A stretch of DNA of 64,000 bases from Cepaea nemoralis (Eukaryota; Mollusca; Gastropoda; Stylommatophora; Helicidae): the NCBI GenBank assembly GCA_014155875.1, contig JACEFZ010022415.1, positions 379,928-443,927 on the forward strand, in the 5' to 3' direction. Position 1 is the stretch's first letter; each line of letters opens with the position of its first letter. Position numbers and translations under genes: made by a program. Under the pieces are notes generated by a model that made no database searches, was not told the origin of the DNA, and saw only the letters and a list, made by a program, of their open reading frames with translations. Of the stretch, positions 24,895 to 34,903 are shown piece after piece.

Positions 24895-26018
24895 TGTGGT
24901 GGCTTCTGATAATGTTTGTCTTTCTTATGATACTCCTTTTGGTTGTAAGACCTGCTTGGTACGTTCTTAACAAAAGCAGTAATCTCAGTATCATGTATTG
25001 ATGTTTTGAATATGTCGCGGTTTGAGGAAAAATAAGCTGACCCACGTTTTTCCAATTGTTCAATAGATTCAATGTCTGCTTGTTGAAGGAACTTAGCAAA
25101 AGGGGTAGGAACTGTGGATATGACTTTATCCATCACCATTAAGTCCTGTAATTTATCAAAATTCTTCCCTACTTTTGCCGTCTTAAGCCATTTATTGAAT
25201 ATACTCTGGACGTTTGAAACATAGTCTAAGAACGTTTCAATTGGCTTTTGTTTTATCTGTGAATACTGGATCTGATATCCAGGAGCATCGAGTAGAAAAT
25301 GCTGCATAATCCTATCATGGATATACTGATAGTTACTTCTTAGTTCTGATGGTATCGACTCTATAACCTTTAATGGCTTCCCACTGAGATTTCTCATGTA
25401 GATCATCGCCCAATCTTCTAATGGTATTTTCTGACTTTTAAGCTGGAATTCTATATTTTCAGTCCAGGCTGGGATCGAATCGCCTTGACTGAAGGGCTTG
25501 ATGATCCCCTTATATTTAGAGAAATTATTTTGCTCTTCCTGACTCTTCTCTTTAGTAGAGGCTATCTGGATGTTTGAGTCAATCTCCATCTCTTTCATCT
25601 TCAACTTCGTTTGTGACTCTACCTCTATTTGCTTTTGCTTTGTGGCATCGTCCATCTCTATCTGCTTCTGTTTTATTTCCAATTCCTTCTGTTTAGTAGC
25701 TTCTTCCATCTCTATCTGTTGTTGTTTTATTTCTAATTCTGTTTGTTTTGTGGCTTATTCTAATTCTAATTGCTTTTGTTTGGTGGCTTGTTCTAATTCT
25801 AATTGCTTTTCTTTGGTGGCTTGGTCTAAATCTAACTGTTTTTGTTTGGTGGCTTCTTCTAACTCCCTCATCTCTTTCTGCTGCTGTCTTTCCAATGCTC
25901 TTTCATTTCTCTCTTTCTCTGTTTCTTCTTTGTATCTTTGTTCTGCCCATTTCTCTAATTTCTCTCCAGTATGGCCTAGTTTTTTGCCAGCCTGGATGCA
26001 GTCATTTAATGATGACAT
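24822..26018 (-). pseudogene. gag: E2 Gag
   Basis: Starts at 26018 with MSSLNDCIQAGKKLGHTGEK, matching the Gag N-terminus of E1. A long Glu/Gln/Lys coiled coil follows, built from tandem copies of a 12-13-residue phrase (ATKQKQLELE and variants) between about 25870 and 25600. One TAA near 25753 cuts it. The capsid region follows (WAMIYMRNLSGKPLKVIE near 25390), aligning with E1 and E3. Near the end is a CxxC-x3-H-x4-C knuckle (CVYCKLFHPQYSC). The frame shifts near 24850 before the CCHC knuckle of the next segment. Gag would form the particle that packages element RNA. Confidence 0.88.
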
Positions 26019-27052
26019 TATATGGCTTTATGTTATTTCACCACTGATATCAATATAATTTTTCCAATATAATTATATAGTTATTAAGTGTTAGACATTT
26101 ACACTCTTCACTGAAAAAGAAGGTGCACGGTTAATGATGGTTATCAAAATTAGTGGAAAATATACTCATCTAATCTTGTGAAAAATACGGCACTCGGGAT
26201 GTTCCACCGTTGTCTTTCGTACACACAATTGATAGACTTGCTTGTATAACTGATGTCTCTGTTTAATAGAGCATCAACACTTTAGAAAAATGCATGTGAT
26301 ATAAATACATGGTTGTTAACAATTTACACAATACAGTTTATGCGGTTGGTAACTTCCAAATGTGATATAAATAGTGATGAATGATGTAAATGAATGAATA
26401 TTATGATAGTATAAATGATCGTCAATGAATTGTAGGATGATTCGTCAAATGAATGTCAATGTCGTCTTGTCTTCACTTTCTATCGTCTCTGACTGAGCTG
26501 CGCTATATGACTTTAGCTTAACTTCTAATTTATTTTTCTTGTGCAAAAAGAGTTTGCTTTTGCACAAGTACATACGTGAATGTGATGAATGTTGGCATTA
26601 TGACTGTATCACAAGAAATGTTTCACAAATGATGATTAAATTGGTAATTTCGATACATGTTTGCAATTTGTACACAATCACAGTTTATATTTCATACATT
26701 TCCATCAAAAGAATTTACTTAAATATCCTAAACAACATTTTGTAAGTTTGTAGAATTTCCGAATATGGTAAATTAGCGTGCTTGAATGTGATTCAAGCCC
26801 CACAAATGGTAATCAAATGGTAATCAAATGGTAAATTTCAAATACTTTTGAACTCCAATGGTAATTGAAGATCCTAATGTCTACTAAATGGTATCCTAAA
26901 TGTTAATTGATGGTGGTTCAAGTACTTCTGACACCAAATGGTATCCTAAATGGTAATTAATGGTGGTTCAATGCACTTCTGACACCAAATGGTATCCTAT
27001 TGTTTATTAAATGGTAGGTTCAAGCACTTCTGACACCATATGGTATCCTGCC
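26019..27052. other. E2 leader
   Basis: Non-coding, AT-rich. Its end next to the LTR contains the tandem primer-site-like units listed at 26815-27050. The short frame at 26539-26745 has no motif. Confidence 0.65.
26815..27050 (-). repeat. Tandem primer-binding-site-like units in the E2 leader
   Basis: About four imperfect units of 55-65 bp lie directly inside the 5' LTR. On the minus strand the best three carry TGGTGTCAGAAGTG (27034 downward, near 26985, near 26935). This matches my recollection of the primer site used by micropia-type elements, complementary to a tRNA-Leu 3' end. The first is about 14 bases from the LTR edge. Confidence 0.6.
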
Positions 27053-27630
27053 TGTCAGCAACTCACTTGCGACAGGCATACAAGGATTCCCTGCTTTTGC
27101 ACCACACGAAAGTGACAACTCGTATTGTTTGCAAAAGGATACATTTTATTTGGAGCTGATCGTACATGAGCTCCACGAGCGGAATACCACATCGGCATTA
27201 AACATCATAGTATGTTATGAAGATGTAATGAGGAGATGATGTTAATGATAATAACTACTGAAGCTAAGCTTAAGTCCTAACTATTGATACTGTCCTTTAA
27301 CAACAAAGTATCCACAGCGGATATACAGTCTGTTCCCTACGCCGTCCAGTCTCTGTCTGCCCAAGCTCCGTGTGGCGTGTTCAGCCACGAGCAATTGGCG
27401 CTGCGTGCATCCGCTAGTTTGCGTGCTTGGAGTTCCAGCACGCTGGTCACTTGGTTATAGTAACCAGTATTACATGGTCACTTCTCGTGCTGCGGATTTT
27501 CCCAGTCTCTTGGGTAACCCCAGCTCACGCACACACATTGCCCTCCGTGTTGACACGAGTGTGTCCCGTTGTAGAACTATTTATAGTGTTTGTGTCTCTT
27601 CTGTCTGGTTTCCTAGATCGCTATCTTCCT
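27053..27630 (-). repeat. E2 5' LTR
   Basis: It matches 20421-20999 along its whole length. On the plus strand it opens TGTCAGCAACTC. The other end should be TG on the minus strand but reads AG, a likely point change. A TATTTATA-like run lies in it near 27580. Confidence 0.88.
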
Positions 27631-27689
27631 TAGCTCTATTTATAATCTCCTAAGCTCTGCGCTCTTACGTAGCTCTTTGACAGCTAGAC

Positions 27690-28358
27690 GGTGATGCTGT
27701 CATTTACGCTAGATGAGTCGGTCGTCCGACATGTGAGAAGCTCATGGGCCTTTACGGCTCAGGTCGGAGGGAGAATTGTGAAGGATGACTCTGGTGCTTT
27801 TGCTGAGAACCATAAGAAGCCTGACTATGGAAGTCATGGCAGTACGTAAAGCAATAGCATGGCTCGAGACACAGACATTCACTAGGGCATGTTTCCTATG
27901 TGAATTAATGAGCGTGCTCAAGAGGATAGAGATGGGGTGGATCCGAAGAGAATGGTTGCTGTCTCTGGAGAGGTCTCGGCTGGCAAAGATTAGTTTCATC
28001 TTCGTGCCAGGGCATGCGGGAGCACAAGGAAATGAGCGGGCTGACAAGCTCACAGTTAAGGCTACTGTGGAAGGCGGACGCGCCACGGAACAGGCTGCCA
28101 TTTTGAATGCTCTACGGGAAGTAAGACTTTTGCGAGAACCAAGTGATGACTGTGAATCTACAACCATGGCCAGACTGCGAGAACAGCACATTAAAAGAGG
28201 GGTGGCCAAACAAGAACACTACGCAGGAAGCCAAAGAAAATTGATAGACCAACACAGAACTGGTGTCGTGAGCCGCTACACGCTGTGGGATTTGCTGAGG
28301 AGGGGATCCCAGCACTTATAGACTGAATGGTTCGATGTGCAATAAGGATGATCTGTCG

Positions 28359-28405
<47 letters not shown>
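27690..28405 (+). mobile_element. LINE family X, 3' end copy X1 with (CTAA)n tail
   Basis: A 5'-truncated LINE keeping only its RNase H region and 3' end. It closes with about 11 ACTA repeats (28364-28405), which also close copy X2 at 49126-49210. This tetranucleotide is therefore the family's tail. Its left end abuts the E2 LTR region (27630). Confidence 0.82.
27700..28320 (+). pseudogene. LINE X RNase H domain and C-terminus (X1)
   Basis: The RNase H of a LINE removes RNA from the RNA-DNA hybrid during copying. The frame from 27785 to 28320 is open: MEVMAVRKAIAWLETQ gives the Glu-bearing helix, SFIFVPGHAGAQGNERADKL gives the C-terminal His/Asp motif. A basic tail (RLREQHIKRGVAKQEHYAG, LWDLLRRGSQ) follows. 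The first strand with the TDGS aspartate lies upstream near 27700, where the frame is broken (a TGA follows CTAGA). It is a fragment without RT. Confidence 0.8.
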
Positions 28406-28624
28406 ATGTCCCGAACTCGGAGCACAAACGATAATCTCACCAACTGTTTACTAGAAATGATAGACTTTAATTACTCAGTTGTGTGTGGGTTTTCACATTC
28501 TACACTTTGGCAAGAGCAATATCCTGTTTGAATGACCTTGACGATTGTCAAAGGTCGAGGGGTAAAACGTGCACAGACCGCCCACAGGGGCTCCAAATGA
28601 GGTTAGTACTGGTGGGCATTTGAG

Positions 28625-28732
28625 TTACTCATCATTATGATCATTATCATCAACATAAATCATCATAATCATCATCACAATCATCATCATAATTGTCAAC
28701 ATCATTATCATAATAATTATCATTATCACTAA

Positions 28733-28794
<62 letters not shown>

Positions 28795-28880
28795 ACATCA
28801 TCATCATCATCAATATCCTCATCATAATCATTATTATTATAATCATCGATATCATTATCATCCTCATCATTATCATCATT
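28625..28880. repeat. (ATC)n-rich simple repeat
   Basis: ATC/ATT trinucleotides, pure (ATC) from about 28735 to 28793. Frames across it encode runs of Met or Asp and are artefacts. Confidence 0.95.
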
Positions 28881-28984
28881 ATGGAATGTTTTTACATCTG
28901 TTTACATCTGCTTTTGTTTGCACATTGAACTGCATGTTCGGAACAATGAACTGGTTTGCCTTTTCGGTACAAGAGTGCGTTTTT

Positions 28985-29090
28985 CAGGAAGCTGAGTCGT
29001 CGCTGGAGCTACGGAGTTCGTGCTTTGTGCGGCACTTTCTGTGGGTCGCCCTGCGGATAAAGACCAAGCATTGTGAGATTAAACCCGAGT
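28985..29090 (+). mobile_element. SINE body fragment
   Basis: CGCTGGAGCTACGGAGTTCGTGCT at 28999-29022 and the following 70 bases match, in opposite orientation, the body of the SINE at 30850-31045 (GGCTGGAGCTACGGAGTTCG on its strand). The tRNA-like head is missing. Confidence 0.6.
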
Positions 29091-29349
29091 CAATGAAGTC
29101 TTTCTGGTGAGTACCGATTCCATCGACAATGAACTGTATTTTTCCTGGAGGACTTTTGTGTTGGCAATCTGGCGGCGGCATTATGCACAGTGTGCTTGTG
29201 CGATTTGTTGGCTTGCCGAGACTCCTGTCTGTTGAACTTTTCACAATGGGCAGTGAGGAGCATTTTGTGTGATATTCACTTGCACAGGAACGTAGCATAA
29301 TGGGGACGATCAGCTGCCATGAAGTTGGAACCGAGACTAACTTTTTTTT

Positions 29350-29612
29350 AAAATCATTATTATCATTATCTGTCCAATTAAAAAAAACCTGTCATTTACG
29401 GTCTATATAGTACCTTGCGGTGTATGGCAGGTGGGTCTTGAGCCTGGGGAATTAAGGCCGCCTGGCTAGTGCAGTCGCAGCGAACTGTGCAGATTAGGAC
29501 TTTCTTTTTGCCCCCGACTGAAAAATATCCACATTTTACAGACGATTCGAACCCCCGGGGTCTCCTGAAATATAATCCGGCATTCTAGCCACACTGCCAG
29601 CTGCTTTTCACA
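29350..29612 (-). mobile_element. tRNA-derived SINE-like element
   Basis: The minus strand from 29612 reads GCAGCTGGCAGTGTGGCTAG, then GGGGGTTCGAATCG about 50 bases later. The second is a good match to the RNA polymerase III B box (GGTTCGANNCC) and the first fits an A-box region. The spacing fits a tRNA-derived head. A body of about 190 bp follows. It lacks the pairing of a functional tRNA as far as I can fold it by eye. Confidence 0.55.
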
Positions 29613-29760
29613 TCATTATCACCACCATCATCATCAGCATTGTAACCATTATCATTAACATAATCAATATCATTATCATCACACTATCATCATTATTATT
29701 ATTATTATCGTTATCATTATCTTCATAACCATCATCGTCAACATTACCATCATCATCAAT

Positions 29761-29801
<41 letters not shown>

Positions 29802-29960
29802 TATAATCATCATTATCATTAGACTTATGATACTTATCAGTATCATGAGTATCATCGTCATAATCATTTTTGTTGTTATCATCATCATCATTATCATTAT
29901 TATAATTATCGTCATCATCATCATCTTCACTATTATCGTAATCATTACCATCATCATTCA
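29613..29960. repeat. (ATC)n-rich simple repeat
   Basis: Imperfect ATC/ATT array with a purer core near 29756-29802. Confidence 0.95.
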
Positions 29961-30354
29961 TCCTCCGGTTCAATTTCGTCAATGAGGAATACAAGGTCGG
30001 ACAAATATAAATATATATCATCCATTATTCAATATGTTCTACACATTCACGAGGTAGAGGCGGACGCTCTGCCTCTACGCCATTCCACCTTGGCATGTAC
30101 GTACACTGTCCGGAATCAGAATAATATACCCTTTAATTTCCCCATGATCTGACTATCTTTAGTATCATTTCCGCTAACTACAAGCCCACAATGCATGTCG
30201 CCGATGCAACCGTGTCGGGACGCACCCAGTCGTTGTGTTGTGCCGTGAAGCGGAAACCGGTTCCACATACTTCCTAGTGCATTATTCCGGTCACGCGTCT
30301 AGTTTTTTTTTTTTTTTTTCAACCTGTGCTGTTACTGTTTTTGTTTTGATTTGG

Positions 30355-32007
30355 TCACACGATCACCAGAGTCGTGGATCAACTCTGTGTTCTAATCTCG
30401 ACCATGTCACGTCGCCATGTCATCAAAGTATTTACTTCTCTGCCTTATCCTTGTTCTGTTCGCCTCAATCTTGCCAGTTGTCACCAAGTTCTTCAATTTA
30501 TTTCTTCTCATAACGCGTCCAAAACTTATGACTTTCGACGTCTTATTTTTCTAATCAGTTTACGGTTTTCATTTGTTTCTTGCAGGACTTGCTCATTGGT
30601 TTTTCTGTCTGTCCGTGGTAATCTTTGCATTTTCCTCAGAAACAACATTTCGACAGCCATCAGATTGTTTTTCAGTTTGTCTGCTTATTGTTCACGCTTT
30701 TTATTCATACAAAAGTACATATTCTATGTAGCACTTCAACACTTTTTCTTCTTGTAAATGACCTTCTCTTTATTGGTCACTATGTTTTCCATCTTGCAAA
30801 TGGTTACCTTTGCCATAGCGTTTCTCGTTCTTAACATCTCGCTTGAAAGTTTGCACCTGGTTTTAATCCCATATGGCCCAGTCTCTTTCCGCAGTGCAGA
30901 AAGCGTGGCACACAGCACGAACTCCGTAGCTCCAGCCACGACCCCCAGGAAAAATGCACTCGTTAACCGAAGGACGCGGCTCGGAATTGAACCCAAAATC
31001 TTCTGAGCCGGAATTAGACGGCTTGACCATTTCGCTACGGAGACTCACTTATTCTTATTCTAATCTAATCAAGGCATTTCCCATTATATGTTATGACTGT
31101 TCCGATATAATTATACCGATTCTGTTGTTTAAGAATATCCCAGTTTACTTGTATATTTAAACATTGTGGTATTTCCTTCTTCCCAGTGACTACTATAATC
31201 TATGCCTTCTTACAGTGTACTTCAAACCCTTGATGTTCACTGTGTGCACCAAACGCATCTACTAAATGTTGCAGATCCTGCTCATTATCTGCATCAATAC
31301 TGTATCATCCGCATATCTAATATCGATGTTACGTCCCCCAATGGTGATTCCTCTCACATCTTCTAAATTTCTGAATATATTGTCACTGTATAGGAAAAAA
31401 GATCTGGAGGTATTACAAATTCCTGCCGCACATCTCTCTGAATAGGCTGATTTTTACCTACTTCATTAGCAATCTTTATGGCAACTCATTGTTTTCATTG
31501 TATGTTTTTTACAAGTCTAACGCATTTCCCCCATCAATGTGAAGATCTGTAAGCATCTTCATGTCTACATGTCTCACTTCATCGTAAACCTTTGTGTAGT
31601 CAATAAAGCCAAAATGCAATTCTTTGTTATCTTCTATAGAACTTTCAATTAATTTCTCAGCATATAGACAGCATTTACCGTACCTTTACCTTCTACGAAT
31701 CCACATTGTTCTCCTATTTCGGGTTGTGTTTTCTTCCTAACTCTTTGCGTGATGATTCTTTGCAAAATCTTCGTGATGTGGCTCATTATACTAATTGTTC
31801 AATGTTGATCACATTTCAAGGCACCTTATTTCTTAGAGATTGCAATATATATAGAATTACATAATTCAGGAGGTATGTCTCCTGTAACATATATTGTGTT
31901 CAGCAGTCTGGTGACCTGGTCTATTCCATATTCTTCTACAGCATGGATAATTTCTATTGTGATCTGGTCCGGACCAGGGGTCTTGCAAATTTCATATGGC
32001 TAAGAGG
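30355..32007 (-). pseudogene. LINE family Z, decayed copy Z2 (RT and C-terminus)
   Basis: Read on the minus strand from 32007, many-times-broken frames give PGPDQITIEIIH (RT domain 1-2), RITQRVRKKTQPEIGEQCGF, and the catalytic box RYADDTVL near 31310-31290. A SINE interrupts it at 30850-31045. It resumes as RNAMAKVTICKMENIVTN near 30800 and runs to the C-terminal part, ending near 30355 at the tract that pairs with CGATCACCAGAGTCG in Z3. Stops are frequent, so the copy is old. The endonuclease is not present here. Related fragments lie at 19045, 44380, 49210, 54950 and 56140. Confidence 0.75.
30850..31045 (-). mobile_element. tRNA-derived SINE inserted in LINE Z2
   Basis: The minus strand starts GTCTCCGTAGCGAAATGG and carries GGGTTCAATTCC about 45 bases on. 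TAGCGAAATGG (31027-31037) fits the A box, GGTTCAATTCC (30983-30993) fits the B box, and the spacing is tRNA-like. The body (GGCTGGAGCTACGGAGTTCG...) is shared with 28985-29090. It splits the LINE Z reading between RT and C-terminus, so it is younger than that LINE. Confidence 0.75.
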
Positions 32008-32143
32008 ATTCTGAACTTCCATCTTCAAAGCTGCTGGTCCTTTATTATTATTCCGGATATCATATTGTTCTACTATTGTATAACAATATGATATCCGGAA
32101 TAATAATAAAGGACCATCAGCTTTGAAGATGGAAGTTCAGAAT
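32008..32143. repeat. Inverted repeat (two 62-bp arms, 12-bp loop)
   Basis: The left arm 32008-32069 (ATTCTGAACTTCC...CATATTGTT) is repeated in reverse complement at 32082-32143 with a single mismatch (CTGCTG against CATCAG). The loop is CTACTATTGTAT. It sits directly before the 5' end of LINE A3 and its left arm belongs to the decayed LINE Z2. Confidence 0.9.
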
Positions 32144-32174
32144 GAATGAATATCATATTGTTCTACTCTTGTAT

Positions 32175-32713
32175 TAGTGGCAAGACAAAATCACAAATAC
32201 TGAAGTATTGGAAAATCAGGTTGTGTGACGGTTTATTCCATGCACAGTCTTCGTAGACTTAGATGGATAGGACATCTTAGGAGGATGGATGATGGTAGAA
32301 TACCAAAGGACATATTTTTTGGTGAATTACAGATGTGTAAGAGATCTCAGGGTCGGCCTTTACTACGATACAAAGATGTGTGTAAGCGGAATATGATTGA
32401 TACAGGCATTGATAATGCACATTGGGAGCAAGTCGCCGCTGAACGAGTTACATGGAGGGTAAACATCAGAAATGGAATAAAGACAAAGGAGAAAATTATT
32501 GCAGATAAGTCACACACCGAGCGTGTGAGACGTAAGATGGTGCATGATGGTGGAAATGACCACGTGTTCACATGCACCCACCGTGAAAGGACATTTAAAG
32601 CGCGAATTGGCCTTACCAGTCACACTCGCTACCGCCATAGGTAAAAGTTATTATGCCTTTTTAAAGCAGAAACTATCGTCTGTCAAGACGGCAAGGTGCC
32701 AATGATGAGTATT
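32175..32713 (+). mobile_element. LINE family A, short 3' copy A3 with 17-bp target duplication
   Basis: A 539-bp, 5'-truncated LINE A. It is flanked by an exact 17-bp direct repeat, TTGTTCTACTCTTGTAT, at 32158-32174 and 32714-32730. It encodes the last about 140 residues of the RT protein (RRLRWIGHLRRMDDGR near 32250) and part of the C-terminal finger (HVFTCTHRERTFKARIGLTSHTRYRH), in which the second cysteine is lost. The 3' end after GGTGCCAATG has a short ATGATGAGTATT tail. Confidence 0.93.
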
Positions 32714-32943
32714 TTGTTCTACTCTTGTATAACCATAAAGATCTTTCACATAATCTGGCGACGCATGTAAAATCAGATATTTTTTATTATGATTTTGCAA
32801 TCTTTGGTTTTTAGGTAATGCATTATTGTGCGAGTTATTTTGTTTGTGACGTCATTAATTATTGTGTGGATTCATTTGGTATTTCTGGTGTCATGTTGGT
32901 TTCCAATTTCCATGCAATTTTTTCTCAAGCCATGCTTCATTTC

Positions 32944-33608
32944 TGCCATGAGTCAGATTACTTAAGACCTGGTTAACAGCAGCATAGATTGTTGAAACAT
33001 TAATAGTGATAAATAATCACGAAGAGTGATAAGGAAAAAGACACCGGTAACGGGCTAAAGATAGTGGCCAATAGAATTGCGAGGAGGAGGCCACGTGATT
33101 AGGTTGTTCGAGCAGGGCACGAACAAAGAAGGGGAGTCGGGGTTGGGACGCCATCGCGGAGAGATAAGAAAGCCCAGAGAATTGAGTCTGTCGGGAACAC
33201 CGCCATGTACATTTCATAGAACGTACTAAACCATTGTTCTAGTAGGAAGATGTCCGACTATGTCAAGCAACCAGCGCTTGACAACAGGGAGAAAGAACGA
33301 CATAGTTCCTGATACCAGTTGCACAGAAGGCGAGATGTGTAGTAAATCCGCCATGCCGGTGAAGACATGTTTACACGGAGGGAGGCTAGTGGTGTGGCTG
33401 AACGGGTCGGTAGTGACCCCGTCCTACGAGTTGTAAGTAGGTTAGTTATGCACGTATATAACTGTATGAACTGCTTGTGAAGAAATAAAGCTATTTATTC
33501 AGCGTGTTTTTCACTCATGGAAAGCCGTGGTGGTTCTGTGTATTCTAGTATGAGTTCAAGCGTAGTTTGCCAGTGTAGCGTCAGCATACCCCTAACAGCT
33601 CATTGGCA
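32944..33608 (+). repeat. E4 5' LTR
   Basis: 665 bp, TGCCATGAGT...CATTGGCA. A TATATAA box lies at 33455-33461 and AATAAA at 33484-33489. By position, RNA would start between them. About 99% identical to 43079-43743. Confidence 0.96.
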
Positions 33609-34903
33609 TACATGGGGGCCAAGCCGGTAACTGAACTGGGCAAAGGAGGACCGTGGAACGGTAATCAACAGAAAAAGTAAACTGCTTGGAAAGTTGCAGA
33701 TCAAAGTTAAGAACAAACACTAGAATACGGCTAGTGAAAAGCCAGGAACACGGCAAAGCTACAAATGTACCAGTGCATTGATTGTAAACTCTGCAAAGTT
33801 AACACCATATAAACAATAAAGTAATTCGCAGTGGGCATTAATCAACAGCTAATTAAAATGGGTACGAGGATCAAAGAACATTGAAAGTTAAAGTGTTAAC
33901 TGTGATTAGACCTGTAATTGGGGTCAAATAACATTGAATGTGGATATCGGAAATAGATGTGCCGCTGTGATTCATGTGATGTTATGAGAGATGGCAAAGT
34001 ATATACTAGTATTGAACAATATTGGATGTAAAGTTGAACAATACGAAGACAACGATATTAAAGTACTCAATAAGGGGGTGTTTAACGACGGAGAACATTG
34101 TATGAATACGGCAGACGTTATCTGGTCTCTTTAAGAACAGTGCCGATAGTGAAAATAGACAGTGGTAATGAAAGGGAACACTTTTCACAAGTAGTATCAG
34201 CAAACAAGCATGGCTATCAACCACAGCAATGGTTGGCTAATGGTGCAGGGTGCCTATAAAGCACAATAATTCAAGTTCTCCAAAAGTTCAAAATAAGGGC
34301 GCGCAGCCACATACACTACAGGTGCTCCAGACATTATTGTGTTTTCAAGAACTAATCGCGTTATCAACATTGAGTATTCGTTCCAGATTTGTCCACATGG
34401 TTATGCAGCGGGAGCATAGAGGGTATCTACACCACATTTGGGGAGTCACCAGGGCACCTGACGACCCAGTTGAGCAAGTCCATGCCAGTTGAACCGAGTT
34501 GGAGCCAGGCTGATCCTGACCAAGTCCTGAAACAAGCGGAGCTGGAGCCGAGCAGTTGGACCAAATCACCAGGGACACCGGCGCTAGAGATACACAGGTC
34601 AAGTTTTCCTTATTGATTACTGTGTATATTCTGCTTATTGGTCCAGGGTCATTGGGCACATTTCATGACTATATATACATGTACCATCATTATTAGGGTT
34701 GCTCACTCCACAGGTATTCAGTTTGTCAAACGGTGGTGGATAAGTGCCGTTGGTTGTCCGGCAAAGGATTATTGGTTTGAACAGTGTTACAGCAGGGTCA
34801 ACACTGTGTCGATGTTATCATAACAAGACAAGCAGCAACACTTGAGGGGTCTGCGTGTACAGATAGTAATAGATATACCACGCAGTAGTTACATCATATA
34901 ACC
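33609..34903. other. E4 leader
   Basis: Non-coding. Four bases after the LTR, TGGGGGCCAAGCCGG could be a primer-binding site because it starts TGG, but I cannot name the tRNA. A short minus-strand frame at 34345-34659 has no motif. Confidence 0.6.

Larger units (their letters stand above)
20421..27630 (-). mobile_element. E2: LTR retrotransposon with Gag-PR-IN-RT-RH order, decayed
   Basis: Direct repeats of about 579 bp bound a 6-kb interior read on the minus strand: 5' LTR (27053-27630), leader, gag (26018-24822), protease, integrase zinc finger, integrase C-terminal end, RT and RNase H (to 22165), 1.2-kb 3' non-coding, 3' LTR (20421-20999). The integrase pieces lie before the RT, as in E1. 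Two internal deletions removed the integrase catalytic core and the front part of the RT. Several stops are present. The LTRs differ at roughly 9 sites plus four small indels, so about 98% identity by eye. No exact target duplication is visible. Confidence 0.9.

Noticed and set aside
29540..29612. A functional tRNA gene on the minus strand
   Set aside because: A good B box is present, but I could not pair acceptor and anticodon stems, and the sequence continues as a SINE body.
28625..30021. Frames made of poly-Met, poly-Asp or poly-Asn
   Set aside because: Translations of ATC/ATT simple repeats.
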